Both the position numbers and the translations under genes were made by a program. Positions 22,722 through 32,623 of a stretch of 64,000 nt of DNA are shown here, piece after piece (position 1 is the stretch's first letter; each line of letters opens with the position of its first letter). The notes under the pieces are model-generated. The model was not told the origin of the DNA. It searched no databases and worked only from the letters and a program-made list of their open reading frames with translations. Source of the stretch: Brachionus plicatilis (taxonomy: Eukaryota; Rotifera; Eurotatoria; Ploima; Brachionidae); NCBI GenBank assembly GCA_010279815.1, contig QEOQ01000114.1, forward strand, positions 393,633 through 457,632, read 5' to 3'.

Positions 22722-23109
22722 TTCACAACATGACCAAGTTCTTAATTGGTTATTACCAATACTTGATTGTACAACATTTATTTTATCATTTTCCTAATCC
22801 AGTTTAACATTTATCAACTGCCATAAAAAAATCATTAACACCATTTAATTCTAATCTACAATAAATGTAATTCAATTTTCATTTTTTTTCATTCTAAATA
22901 CTTTCATAATATTAAAAATTTTTGGGTCTGTTTTAAGTTTGTTAACATAACAATTTGTATTTGTGTCGTCACTGTCCAATTTTAAACCGTATATACATTT
23001 TTTGTAATAAAAAAAATTCGTCTAAACAATTCTTTATAATTAAATACTCCCAAAATGATTACAAACTCGTTTTCATCATTAATTTTAGTGTATAATTCAT
23101 TATCAAATA

Positions 23110-23829
23110 TTAAATATATTTCAAATTATTAGATGAACTACTCAACCAAATTTTAAAATCAACAAATATTTGAGAATTGTCATTTAAATCAATGAATTGC
23201 ATTTGTTTACCATTTGTATGTGAAGGTTTGTTGCATGTTAAAAAAAAATTAATGTTTGGTAATAATTCAAAATGTTTATTTAATCGTTTGGGTTGTTTAG
23301 GTAGTAATATGAGTACATCTTTGGTTGAATTGTCAAACAAGCCTTGAAAAAAACCATTTGTATTTTAAAACTTTTTTCTTTTCTTTCATTTTTTTTATAA
23401 TCATAAAGCCACAATGTTCTCCATTTTTTCCATTTTGGATACTGGTATCCTTCTATATATGCCAAAGTGTAAGCAAAAAACCAATTTTTTTCATCGTATA
23501 TATTTAACAATTGTTCATTGTCCGAAAATATTTCTTCATAACGAAACAGATAGATTAAATATTGTTGCACTAAATAATTTTGTGTTGTCAATTTTTTTTT
23601 TGTATTCGCGACAAATTTCAGCAATCTTTTTAAATTTTTCAGGTTCATTTGTAAAATAATAATGTACTATTGATGTATTTTTTAACGATATATTATTTTC
23701 CAAAAAATCTACAATTTCTACAAGTGACAGTCGTTGTCCTACAATAAACTTGTCAAAATAAAAAGAATAGTCTTTATTTGTCAAATAATTTGGAACAATT
23801 TGTTTTAATTTGTTTGGTGTTTTTTTCAT
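23110..23829 (-). pseudogene. unrecognised virus-like gene with two frameshifts
   Basis: Three overlapping open stretches in different frames follow one another from the ATG at 23829 to the stop at 23110, together about 240 codons. The frame changes fall at or near homopolymer runs (about 23589-23597 and 23344-23350), so sequencing error is as possible as decay. The middle part is rich in Tyr and Trp (EKNWFFAYTLAYIEG, PKWKKWRTLWLYDYKK). I do not recognise the family. It is divergent from the RNA ligase at 23952, with a 120-bp shared upstream region. Confidence 0.5.
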
Positions 23830-23908
23830 TTTTTTTTTTTGTTCAATTTAATAATTAGATAATCCGAGTCTTGTTTTTTTAATATTAGTTGATGCATTAT
23901 TTTTCAAG

Positions 23909-23917
23909 TATAAATAG
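23909..23917 (+). promoter_or_regulatory. TATA-box candidate
   Basis: TATAAATAG ends 35 bp before the ATG at 23952, in the short divergent region between the RNA ligase remnant and the gene at 23829. A similar box lies before the ORF at 25115. Confidence 0.4.
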
Positions 23918-23951
23918 TGGTTTATTATTATTTAATTTAAAAAAAAAAAAA

Positions 23952-24771
23952 ATGTCATTTGTTTATTATAACGCAATTTCTAATTAAAATGAACAAACCA
24001 TTCAATGGTTTAATAAATGCAAAACATCACTTATTGTACAACACAAATATAATGGCTGTAATTTTCAAATAATATTTTCTTACTTGGTTCGGATGAAAAA
24101 TTTTACAATTATATAGCTACTGTTGCAAAATACAAAGAACCTATTGATAGCGTTGCCGAATATTTGACAAATTCAAATTTCAATACAATAAACTTGTATG
24201 GAGAAATGTATGGACATGTTTTGAAAAGAATTAAATACAATAATTTGGATGAAATGACAAATAATTTAATTTTTTTTGATGTATTATTCGATGGCATCAA
24301 ACAATGTCCAAAATTGTTTATTGAATGGGCCAATAACTTGAAGCTTCCAATAGTAGAAACATCATTAATTGGTTCATTTGATCAATGTTCAAAATTTGAT
24401 GTGTGAGTGATCGTTGTAATATGATTGAGGGAATAGTTATCAAATCATTTGACGCGGAAGTTATCTATAGTGTAAAAAAAAAGGCCACCAAATATATGGA
24501 AATTGCTAATGTTTAACAAAAACCAAACATCACCACAGATCCAAGAATAGAAATGTTCAGTGAATATTTAACAGTGAATAGAGTACAAAATGTTTTTGGA
24601 AAACAATCATGGTTTGTAAATGAACGACACAAATTGGTAGAAAATGTTATGCGTGATGCTTTTGTGGATTTTGAGTTGAATACAAAATGGTTGTATGAGA
24701 AAATGTGTAATGATAAGAAGTGTCGTAGCAAAATTTATTCAATAATACAAGAGTTGAACTTGTTTAATTAA
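23952..24771 (+). pseudogene. RNA ligase, Rnl2/REL type, broken
   Basis: All main nucleotidyltransferase landmarks are present but in shifted frames. Motif I is HKYNGCNFQI, with the Lys that would carry AMP (about 24044-24073). A motif III-like segment is NLYGEMYG and LIFFDVLFDG (about 24190-24300). Motif IV is EGIVIK (about 24427-24444). Motif V is SVKKKATKY (about 24470-24500). The C-terminal part, with TVNRVQNVFGK, matches the helical tail of Rnl2-type ligases. The frame is broken by a TAA before motif I, frameshifts near 24080 and 24405, and a TAA near 24517. The total length of about 270 codons fits a small viral ligase. Such enzymes seal nicks in RNA, and animals do not normally encode this small single-domain form. 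This is the strongest evidence for a viral origin of the cluster. Confidence 0.8.
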
Positions 24772-25071
24772 TTATTATTTTTTTAATACAAAATAATAAA
24801 AAAATTCTTTACAAAAATGTTTATTCAAAATTATTTTTGTTTTACAATATGACTGAAAAATTGGTACAATCATACATTCTTTATTTGTGATTAATTATAT
24901 TACATATTCCAATAATGATAATTCATCATGTTATTTTTTTTTTGTAAAAATTTAATTAATTATTGAAACAAAAAGTGTACTCATAAAGAATTTTTAAATA
25001 CGTTTATATAATTTTTCAAGAAAACAATAAAAAAAATAATTACGTATGAATAATATTTCAATTTTTTATAG

Positions 25072-25078
25072 TATAAAA
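25072..25078 (+). promoter_or_regulatory. TATA-box candidate
   Basis: TATAAAA ends 36 bp before the ATG at 25115. The spacing is close to that before the RNA ligase remnant, suggesting a shared promoter layout. Confidence 0.4.
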
Positions 25079-25114
25079 CTAAACACAAGAATGTAAAATT
25101 TTTCATCTTTAAAA

Positions 25115-25747
25115 ATGAAAGTAACAAAATCATCAAATAATAGCACCCATCACAAACGAACCAAAAAAAATGACAAACAAAAAAAAGTTATAAAAATTAA
25201 AGAAACAGCCACTAAAAGTGTTCACGTACAAGTATCAATCAACACTAACAATTCCGAGTTTGAACAACTTTTAAAAGACAATTCAATTGTTTGTAATATG
25301 TTTGGACGTCCTTTATTGATGTTTTTTTTAATCAAGAATATGAATTTTGCTGGTTCATTTTCGAAACAACTTGAACTTAAGGATGATGATGACAAAGTAC
25401 CAGATAATTATAAATTATCCACATGTTTAGAATATCAAGAATTAAAATGGAATGTGGACAATAAAATTTCACAGTTGTCACATGATATGAGTAAAACAAA
25501 AGACGAACAATTGTTGGGTCCAAAATTTTTTAAATATGCAAAACTATGCTTTTTATATTCGTGGGCATATGTTAGTATTAGTGATTGTAGTTTTGAACCG
25601 AAATTTGACTACAAAATTTCGAAAGATAATGGTGGAGATTTAATTGAAGACTATGAATTGTTTGAACCGATTAAAAAAATTACAAATAAGGTTTTTGAAA
25701 CATTTATTTCAAATTCTTTTAACAAATTTAATAACTTTGTTTTTTGA
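25115..25747 (+). CDS. unrecognised 210-residue protein (virus-like)
   Basis: This intact intronless frame starts at an ATG after a TATA box. Its stop is followed at once by AATAAA (25747). The first 35 residues are very basic (HHKRTKKNDKQKK), a possible nuclear-localisation or nucleic-acid-binding tail. The rest is acidic to neutral, with a DDDDK run and aromatic residues (LCFLYSWAY). It has no membrane segment and no motif I can name. Its position beside the ligase and its similar codon use suggest it belongs to the same insertion. Confidence 0.5.
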   Translation: MKVTKSSNNSTHHKRTKKNDKQKKVIKIKETATKSVHVQVSINTNNSEFEQLLKDNSIVCNMFGRPLLMFFLIKNMNFAGSFSKQLELKDDDDKVPDNYKLSTCLEYQELKWNVDNKISQLSHDMSKTKDEQLLGPKFFKYAKLCFLYSWAYVSISDCSFEPKFDYKISKDNGGDLIEDYELFEPIKKITNKVFETFISNSFNKFNNFVF

Positions 25748-25749
25748 AT

Positions 25750-26278
25750 AAAAGTCAATATAAATATTTTTAGTTTATTTAATGTATTTTTTACCAAAAT
25801 AAAATCAAATGTTTTGTAAAAAAAAACAAAGCATTAGCTTGAACAAGTATTTTTAAAAAAAAATTTCAATACATCAACTAAACTCGAAGTTTACAAGTGA
25901 AGCAGAGAATTAGCTAGTGCTAAAAAAAAAAATTAATTCCATGGTTCAATTCAATTTTATAAAAATAATAGTTTTTTATTTTTTTTTGAAGATTAGACCT
26001 TTTTTTTATTGATTTTTGACCATTTTTTCTTTTTTGTCAAAAAATAAATTCTTGATCAAAAGTCAAATTCTGACAAAAATCCATTTTTTGACAAAAATCC
26101 ATTTACTGCCCAAAAAAAAAATCTTGCCCGAAAAATTTGTGGGTTTTGTAAAATTTGATCTTTATAAGAAGTATTTTTTTCAAAACACTCGAAGTTATAT
26201 AAAAGGAAAATGGCTTTTGGTAGCCTAACTTGCCAGGTTTGGGTTCGAAACGTCCTGACCTTTGACAAGTTGCTGACC
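25750..26278. other. AT-rich spacer with short repeats
   Basis: Positions 26030-26105 hold repeated 'ttgacaaaaatccat' units. A GC-richer stretch at 26210-26270 has a 'ggttcgaaac' piece but does not fold as a tRNA. No coding sequence is supported. Confidence 0.5.
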
Positions 26279-26411
26279 TCTCGTTAACCCAAATAACAAC
26301 ATATGTGGAACCACTTACGTGAATAAAAACAAGTATTTGCCGTAAACGGTTGCTATGCAATTTTTATTCACGTAAGTGGTTCCACATATGTTGTTATTTG
26401 GGTTAACGAGA
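26279..26411. repeat. long perfect inverted repeat at the truncated end of the PARP4-like gene
   Basis: Two arms of about 50 bp, starting 'tctcgttaaccc' and ending 'gggttaacgaga', flank a loop of about 30 bp. The arms match perfectly as far as I can read. The coding similarity of the downstream gene begins only after the right arm, so this palindrome marks the breakpoint where the 5' half of the gene is missing. Confidence 0.9.
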
Positions 26412-26422
26412 CGAACGGTCAC

Positions 26423-29073
26423 ATGACCAGACCCAATGAGCTAATAGCCTACCTAGCCGAACACAGCATGAGTAGAATTTTTACATGCAGCATTGGCAAT
26501 CTAACCAACAACAATCATTTATTAAAATCAATTGCCAATTTGACCAAATCTCTTTTTAACTTTTACGATGAGAAAAATCAGTCTAAGTGGAGAGAAAAAA
26601 TCGAGGATCTAATGGACAAGATTGAGCAACCAGCAGCCTTGAGTGACATTCGCATTGAGTGGCAAAATTTTGACCAGACATAAATATTTTGACCAAAATA
26701 GTGTTAATTGACCAAGATACTTTTGACTACAATTATGCTCCCAAACAAATAAATTGTTTGTTCAATGGGCGCCGAGTTCTAGCCTATGGTTTCATGCCCA
26801 ATTGTCAACAAGCATTGCTCAGAGCGTCCATAAATGGCTACGAATTCGAAACCGTGGTCACTTGTCCTGAGTTGATGATAACAAAAGGCGACCTAATACA
26901 CAAACTAAAAGCCAAAGCTTTGAAAGATGACTGGCAACACGGAATTTTGTGCTCTGATGACAAAATTCAAAACGATTTGCTCAAACAAAAGCTAAAGGAC
27001 AAAATAATTAAATTGAGCCAAAAATTTAGTATAATCAGTGATTACACTAGTTTTATTGCCATTGAGGACCGGGACCCAAATGAGTGGACGGGCGAGCAAA
27101 TTGAAGTGAATGATTTGTTGAAAAAAGATGACCCGTCCATTGATTTACTTCCCTACATGGTCTACCAACAATGTTTGATACAAAAAGAAGACATACCGCT
27201 TGATGACATCACTTTGACTGATCAAATTAGACTTTTTGATTTCTACTCACACAACGAGGATTTGATTAGCTCGAATAAGATGAGAATTTTTATGGCTAAT
27301 GAATACAAAAAGCGTTCAATGATTGACAAAGCAATCGAATGCTATGAATTGTGCCAAAAAAGTGCTCAAATTGACCAAGCTATCAATGAGCTTAGAAATT
27401 TTAGACCGGAAATTTATGTCAAAACTTTAACTGGTAGAACCATCCCTGTCCAACTTAATCAAATTAAAACAGTTGATGATCTGAAAAATTTTATCCAAGA
27501 AAAAGAGGGAATACCACTAGAACAGCAAACATTGATAGCCTCAGCAAGGCATATAGACAAAGGCTTGCTATACGACTTTGGAATAACTGACAATTCAATG
27601 GTTCATTTGGTTCTAAGACTTAGAGGAGGACCCATTGAGATCAAAAAAGATGATGCTAAACTTAAACAGCAATTAATTCAGAGAGAATTAATTTTAAGAA
27701 GAAAATCAAGGTCAAGATCAAGATCAAGATCAATTGACACAGAAAGCTCTGAGGACTATTCTGTTCCAGATGTGTGTTCATACGAGAGCAGTGAAGAGGA
27801 ATCGAAAGCTTTTGATGATGATGACATTGGTGAGCATGATGAGTCACTTAGTTTAAGGATTTTTGATTCAATTGAGACAACTGCAGATTGTAAAGAGTTC
27901 TCAGTAGATTTTATGGAGAACATTGAAGAAATTGAAACAAATAAAACTGATAAAGAGATCAAACAAAGTATCTTTGGTGCCGCGGAAAATCAACTAAATC
28001 TTGGATTCGGTTATATAGGCGGATCACGTTTCTCAGTGAAGCAACAGCCATCAACAGCTAATTCATTTGGCTCTCTGGCGAGAGGATACAATAGAGGAAC
28101 TAGAGGAAAATTAGCAGCAGCACCAATACCACAGGTGGCAAGGTTTAGGCAAGGTACTTTAGATATGAGGGCAAAGGAATCTACTATGACTGATTCATTT
28201 TCGTTTGGCTCTCAGGCGAGAGGATACAATAGAGGAACTAGAGAAATAGAAAAATTAGCTCCAATGCAACAAATGGAAATCCCAACATCAGCAAAACCAA
28301 AATCGACACCACCACCTTTTTTAGAAATGAGAGCAAAAGTTTCCAAATCGAATTTTAACGAAATAAGATACGAAGAAGATGAAGATGAAGATGAAGCTTC
28401 ATTTGATTTTTCTGAAGGATCTTCATCAAAAATAAACATAATGCCTCTTGGGTTAGAAAAGGCTGAATTAACTAAAAAAAAAAGGACCAAAATAATGGAA
28501 AAAAGTTTAAATAATTTAATAATAGAAAGTGGAACTTTTGTAAGAAAGGACACTGATTTAGACTCAAGTGTAAGCAATAAAAAAATAAAAGTTGTTGACA
28601 CAAAAAGTCTTCGCGAGTTTATAAAAGTAAATGTTTTTGAACTGGGTCCCAATTTGCCAGCGTTTGACAAAATTGAGATATCAAATTACAAAATTAAAAT
28701 CAAAGAATGTGAAATTGATTGTATGCCTTTGATGAATTTTTTGGTCTCAATGGGACTTAATTCATTGGGTGAGCAAGTAGCTGATGAAATAAAAGAACTA
28801 GTGATTCACTTGATAATAATGGTTTTAATTCTGAGAGTTTTTAGCACTGATAGAATTCAAATAACATGTTTTCAGCAGTTGAATGAAACCATTGAGAAAA
28901 TAATTCAGCCATCTTACACTGGCTATGGCTTTGGCTTTGTGGAACATGTGCGCTCATTTTGTCAAAGGGCTCGTTTTTTACAGCTCAAATATCCAAATGT
29001 ATGTGATAGTTTAGAGTTGGGCAGAAATTGGGATAAAGTCGTGGAAAATTGGTTTCTAATTGATTCACATTAA
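26423..29073 (+). pseudogene. vault-PARP (PARP4)-like C-terminal half with ubiquitin-like domain
   Basis: The first open stretch (26423-26683) matches the end of a von Willebrand A domain (SRIFTCSIGN). It stops at 26683 and the gene resumes in another frame at 26689 to 29073 (about 795 codons), a small indel. The second part has the region after the vWA domain (IHKLKAKALKDDW, LSQKFSIISDYTSFIAIEDRD, LLPYM), as in PARP4. A ubiquitin-like domain follows (27411-27632, from IYVKTLTGRT to LRLRGG), with Arg in place of Lys48. Then come Ser/Arg and acidic linkers with two 'ARGYNRGTR' repeats. The C-terminus resembles the vault-binding end of PARP4 (FLVSMGLNSLG, LELGRNWDKV). The BRCT, PARP catalytic, VIT and first half of the vWA domains are absent. 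The gene looks 5'-truncated at the inverted repeat, yet its long open frame suggests recent loss or a rearranged functional copy. Confidence 0.75.
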
Positions 29074-29945
29074 ACAATACTGATTTTTTACATAGTTTAG
29101 TATTTTTTTAGATATCAATAAACTTTAAAAAAAAATAAAATCCTCTTGATTTGCAAAGATTATTACAGTGGTGATTTGATAGCAGTATTTTACAAAAATT
29201 ATGTAAAATACCGTAAATTAACCGAATTTTACAGTACGTTTCTGAACAAAGTTGAAAGTTTTTTGCGCACTGCGCAAGCAGCTCTAGAGCGTGTTCTTGA
29301 ACATCTCAGCTGGTTTTTAACATTTTTTGATCCTTACATTGCCACTATGATCCATTGACTTTGGATTTGTTTGCTGTTCTATTTGCTGCTGTTAATTCAG
29401 TTTTCAGTCTATTTATTTCAATGTTTTTTCCATTTCTTTTTCATGTAGAAGTTTCACACGATTTGAATGCTCTAGGAAAAATTTTGAAATATTACTAAAC
29501 CATTCATCTAATGAGTGTCCAGTTGTGACACCCTGTTCTAACGTTGACCAGTTAGCTTTAAGCAAAAAATTAGAGTCTAATTTTGTAAATTTTGTTTGCT
29601 TTACTGCATTTTTTCAATTTTTCATTAATTTATTCAACTTAGTTAGAAATTTTCGTCTAATTCTATATTGGATTTTTGTGCTAAATATTTTATTTTGTGC
29701 TATATATTTTTTTGTATTTTGTATTTTTGTGCTGAGATAGATTCAGTAATGTTGCTAAATGTTTTCTGATCTTGAGGAATGAGTTTTATCTAAGTTTTAA
29801 AAGCTAGACCCGATGTCGAAAAATTTTTTTCTTACTGAAATTTTGGTTAAATAATTTTGGGATAATCGAAATTAACTAACCATCAATCCAATTATTAAAA
29901 TCTTATTATTTAGAAACTTAATATATTACATCAAACTTAAAATAT
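29074..29945. other. spacer with unrecognised coding-like fragments
   Basis: After the PARP4-like stop there is AATAAA (about 29117). A plus-strand frame at 29146-29358 (containing FLRTAQAALERVLEHLSWF) and a minus-strand frame at about 29413-29586 (containing SLDEWFSNISKFF) look more protein-like than chance in this AT-rich setting. Neither is recognised or has a clear start. Confidence 0.3.
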
Positions 29946-29954
29946 ATGATTTTA

Positions 29955-30312
29955 GGCATCTTGATGTATAGGGTCAAAAAAATCAGATCAAAAAGTAATT
30001 TTTTTATAACTTTTGAATGGTACTTGATTAAATCTCTCTGCAAAATGCTAAATAATGCAAAAAACATGCTGAATATTAGAAAAGGCTCTGCAAAAACTCT
30101 GCAATTTGGCAGGAAAATGCATGTCATTAAAAAGTATTTGATTCAACTGCGCAATTTAATAATTTAATTGCAGAGTTTTTGCAGAGCCTTTTCTAATATT
30201 CAGCATGTTTTTTGCATTATTTAGCATTTTGCAGAGAGATTTAATCAAATACCATTCAAAAGTTATAAAAAAATTACTTTTTGATTTTTTTGATCCTTAA
30301 CTTCAAGATGCC
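29955..30312. mobile_element. foldback MITE, Mutator-like, 9-bp target duplication
   Basis: Almost the entire 358 bp is one inverted repeat, starting GGCATCTTGA and ending CAAGATGCC, with a small centre near 30125-30165. It is flanked on both sides by ATGATTTTA (29946-29954 and 30313-30321), a perfect 9-bp direct repeat typical of Mutator-like elements. Relatives lie at 30497-30672, 36886-37430 and 62941-63180. Confidence 0.85.
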
Positions 30313-30496
30313 ATGATTTTAAACAAAAAGTATGTTGATTTTACTTTTTTTATATAATGAGAAAAAAAATTTTCGCTAAAAAAGATAAAAATTTTTAAAT
30401 TATAAAACATTTAAGAATATGGTAAATTAGGTTTTTTTTCTTTAAAATATCAGACAGTCTTTTTAATTAAAATTCAATAACCCTCATATTAGTAAA

Positions 30497-30672
30497 ATGC
30501 ACGTCATCAAAAAAGTTTTTGATTCAACTGCACAATTTAATTGAAGAGTTTTTGCAGAGCCTCATCAAATATTTAGCATATTTGTTTGCATTTTTCAGAG
30601 ATTTGATCAAATACCATTCAAAAGTTATAAACAAAATGCTATTTGATCTGATTTTTTGATCCTAAACTTCAA
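30497..30672. mobile_element. half copy of the Mutator-like MITE
   Basis: The sequence matches the right arm of the 29955 element, including 'gcagagtttttgcagag'-type sequence and 'caaataccattcaaaagtt', and ends 'cctaaacttcaag'. The left arm is missing or highly diverged. Confidence 0.7.
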
Positions 30673-31363
30673 GCTTTTTTCACCATAGTTTAGCTACCAT
30701 AGTTTCTTGTAATATTTCAAGTAAAAATAAAGTTTTTTCTTTGTCCAATGATGGTATCTGAACTTGTTTATATTCTTTTGTAAATCATTAGTATAAACAA
30801 AAATAAAATCAAATTCGTTGAATAATTCGTAAAAGAATTTATAATTCAAAAAAAAGATCTTGCCCAAATAATTTAAAAGTTTTGTGTTAATGGATTTGAA
30901 AAATTCTCATCAAAATTTGAAATAAAAGGTTAGTTCATCAAAATATTTATAAAATAATATTAAAAAATTAAATTTTACTTCAAGAATAGATTTGTTCCAA
31001 GATAAGTTAAAAAATGTTGTTAGATTTACGTAAATTTACGTAATTCTACGTTTTTTTAAAATTTTAATTGAAAACTTTTAAAAGTTAAAATTTTAAATAA
31101 TTAAGATAATGCAAAAAATAACTTTGGATCCCATGATGAGATGCATGTATGATATCTCGTTTTAAATCTTGACAAAATCATAAAAAGATTATCCTTATGA
31201 AAATATAAGAAAAAAATCTGACATTTACTTTAAAGAAAAAAATCAAGATAATAATCCAACATAAGATAAAATACTGAGTTGCAAACATGTCTCAAATAAT
31301 TTATATTATTTTATATTATTTTGATTTTTAAGATTTTGTGATAAAATATAAAAAAAATTAAAT
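30673..31363. other. AT-rich spacer downstream of the WD40 gene
   Basis: I see no gene, RNA or clear repeat, apart from a short 'acgtaaatttacgtaa' palindrome near 31027-31050. Confidence 0.5.
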
Positions 31364-32623
31364 TCAATTACGACAAGCTAAGAGTATAAGACAAGTTAAG
31401 ATTGTTAGACTAGTTATAAGACTTAAAGATAAAGATATAAGACCAAAAATGATATATAAGTTGAATTCATTGGTTACAGAACCATTAAAATAAAAGTCAT
31501 TGCCTTCTTTGATTATCTTTGATTCCTTGAAATTTGATGAGACGGACTTTTCTTCGTTTTTGTCTTTGGTCTCTCCATAAATTAAACTCATATTAAAAAT
31601 TATAATTGAACCATCATCATATCCACCAGCCAAATCACCATTGTAAAGTACTGCAAGTGAGTTAATTATTCTTGTTTGATCAGTAAGGGTCTTTTTTAAG
31701 CTTCCATTATTTGTATTCCAAATTTTTATTGTTCTATCAACAGACCCACTTGCCAAGTCGCCATTATTAAGCACTGTTAGTGACCAAACCTGTGCTGAAT
31801 GACCATTCAGAGTGTCTATCAAATCACCGTTATTTGTATTCCATATTTTTATTGTCTTATCTTGTGATCCACTTGCTAAGTCACCGTTGTTAAGTACAGT
31901 TAGTGAGAAAACTTTACCTGAATGACCAGTCAGAGTCTTTATTAAACTACCATTATTTGTATTCCAAATTTTAATTGATCTATCATCTGATCCACTTGCT
32001 AAATCCCCATTTTTGAGAACTGCAAGGGACATAACCCGACTTATATGACCAGTTAGATTGAATTTGACATTTCCAAAAATTATATTCCAAATTTTAATTG
32101 TCGAATCAGATGATCCACTTGCTAAGTCACCATTGTTAAGTACCGCTAGTGAGAAAACTGTACCTGAATGACCAGTCAGTTTTTTTTTTAAGCTTCCATT
32201 ATTTGTATTCCAAATTTTAATTGAACTATCATCTGATCCACTTGCTAAATCCCCATTTTTGAGAACTGCAAGGGACATAACCCATTCTCTATAACCAGTT
32301 AGATTGAATTTAACACTTCCAGCAAATATGTTCCAAATTTTAATTGTCGAATCAGTTGATCCACTTGCTAAGTCACCATTGTTAAGTACCGCTAGTGAGA
32401 AAACTGTACCTAAATGATCACTCAAAGTCATTTTTATAATTCCACTATTTTTATTCCCAATTTTAATGGTTCTATCATTTGACTCACTTGATAAATCACT
32501 ATTGTTAAATACTGTAAGTGACTTTACTTCTCTTGAATGACTCAAAGGAATCCTTCCTACTTCACAATAGCCGAAGGTAAAATTTATAAAAATTTGATAT
32601 AACATAATGTAATTCGCTTCCAT
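31364..32623 (-). CDS. membrane-anchored WD40-repeat protein
   Basis: This is a single-exon gene of 419 codons from an ATG at 32623. A short hydrophobic N-terminus (about residues 6-20, IMLYQIFINFTFGYC) could be a signal sequence. Eight WD40 repeats follow (about 28-345), most ending GDLASGS-D-(T/S)IKIWN. The first and last are degenerate. Repeats 2-3 and 4-5 are nearly identical, showing a recent 84-residue internal duplication. A low-complexity linker with NGS sites leads to a C-terminal transmembrane segment (about 388-414) ending in CRN. The arrangement predicts a beta-propeller held outside the cell or in a lumen by one C-terminal anchor, most unusual for WD40 proteins. Partners are unknown. 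Repeat spacing and sequence resemble a family I recall as expanded in Brachionus rotifers. Confidence 0.8.
   Translation of the reverse strand: MEANYIMLYQIFINFTFGYCEVGRIPLSHSREVKSLTVFNNSDLSSESNDRTIKIGNKNSGIIKMTLSDHLGTVFSLAVLNNGDLASGSTDSTIKIWNIFAGSVKFNLTGYREWVMSLAVLKNGDLASGSDDSSIKIWNTNNGSLKKKLTGHSGTVFSLAVLNNGDLASGSSDSTIKIWNIIFGNVKFNLTGHISRVMSLAVLKNGDLASGSDDRSIKIWNTNNGSLIKTLTGHSGKVFSLTVLNNGDLASGSQDKTIKIWNTNNGDLIDTLNGHSAQVWSLTVLNNGDLASGSVDRTIKIWNTNNGSLKKTLTDQTRIINSLAVLYNGDLAGGYDDGSIIIFNMSLIYGETKDKNEEKSVSSNFKESKIIKEGNDFYFNGSVTNEFNLYIIFGLISLSLSLITSLTILTCLILLACRN

Larger units (their letters stand above)
21661..22893. repeat. duplicated segment, copy 2
   Basis: This is the fuller copy of the segment at 15200-16000. 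It starts at the first base after the LTR. It includes a trinucleotide ACT run (about 21690), the 81-codon ORF and the larger minus-strand gene at 22080. Beyond 22893 the partner sequence is lost in the gap. Confidence 0.85.

Noticed and set aside
12846..24771. Alternative genetic code with TAA as a sense codon
   Set aside because: All in-frame stops in the cluster are TAA, but genuine genes nearby (JAB-like, WD40, PSME4) end at TAA, and frameshifts also occur, so decay is simpler.
26210..26275. tRNA-like stretch with 'ggttcgaaac'
   Set aside because: Box A and box B spacing is wrong and no cloverleaf can be drawn.
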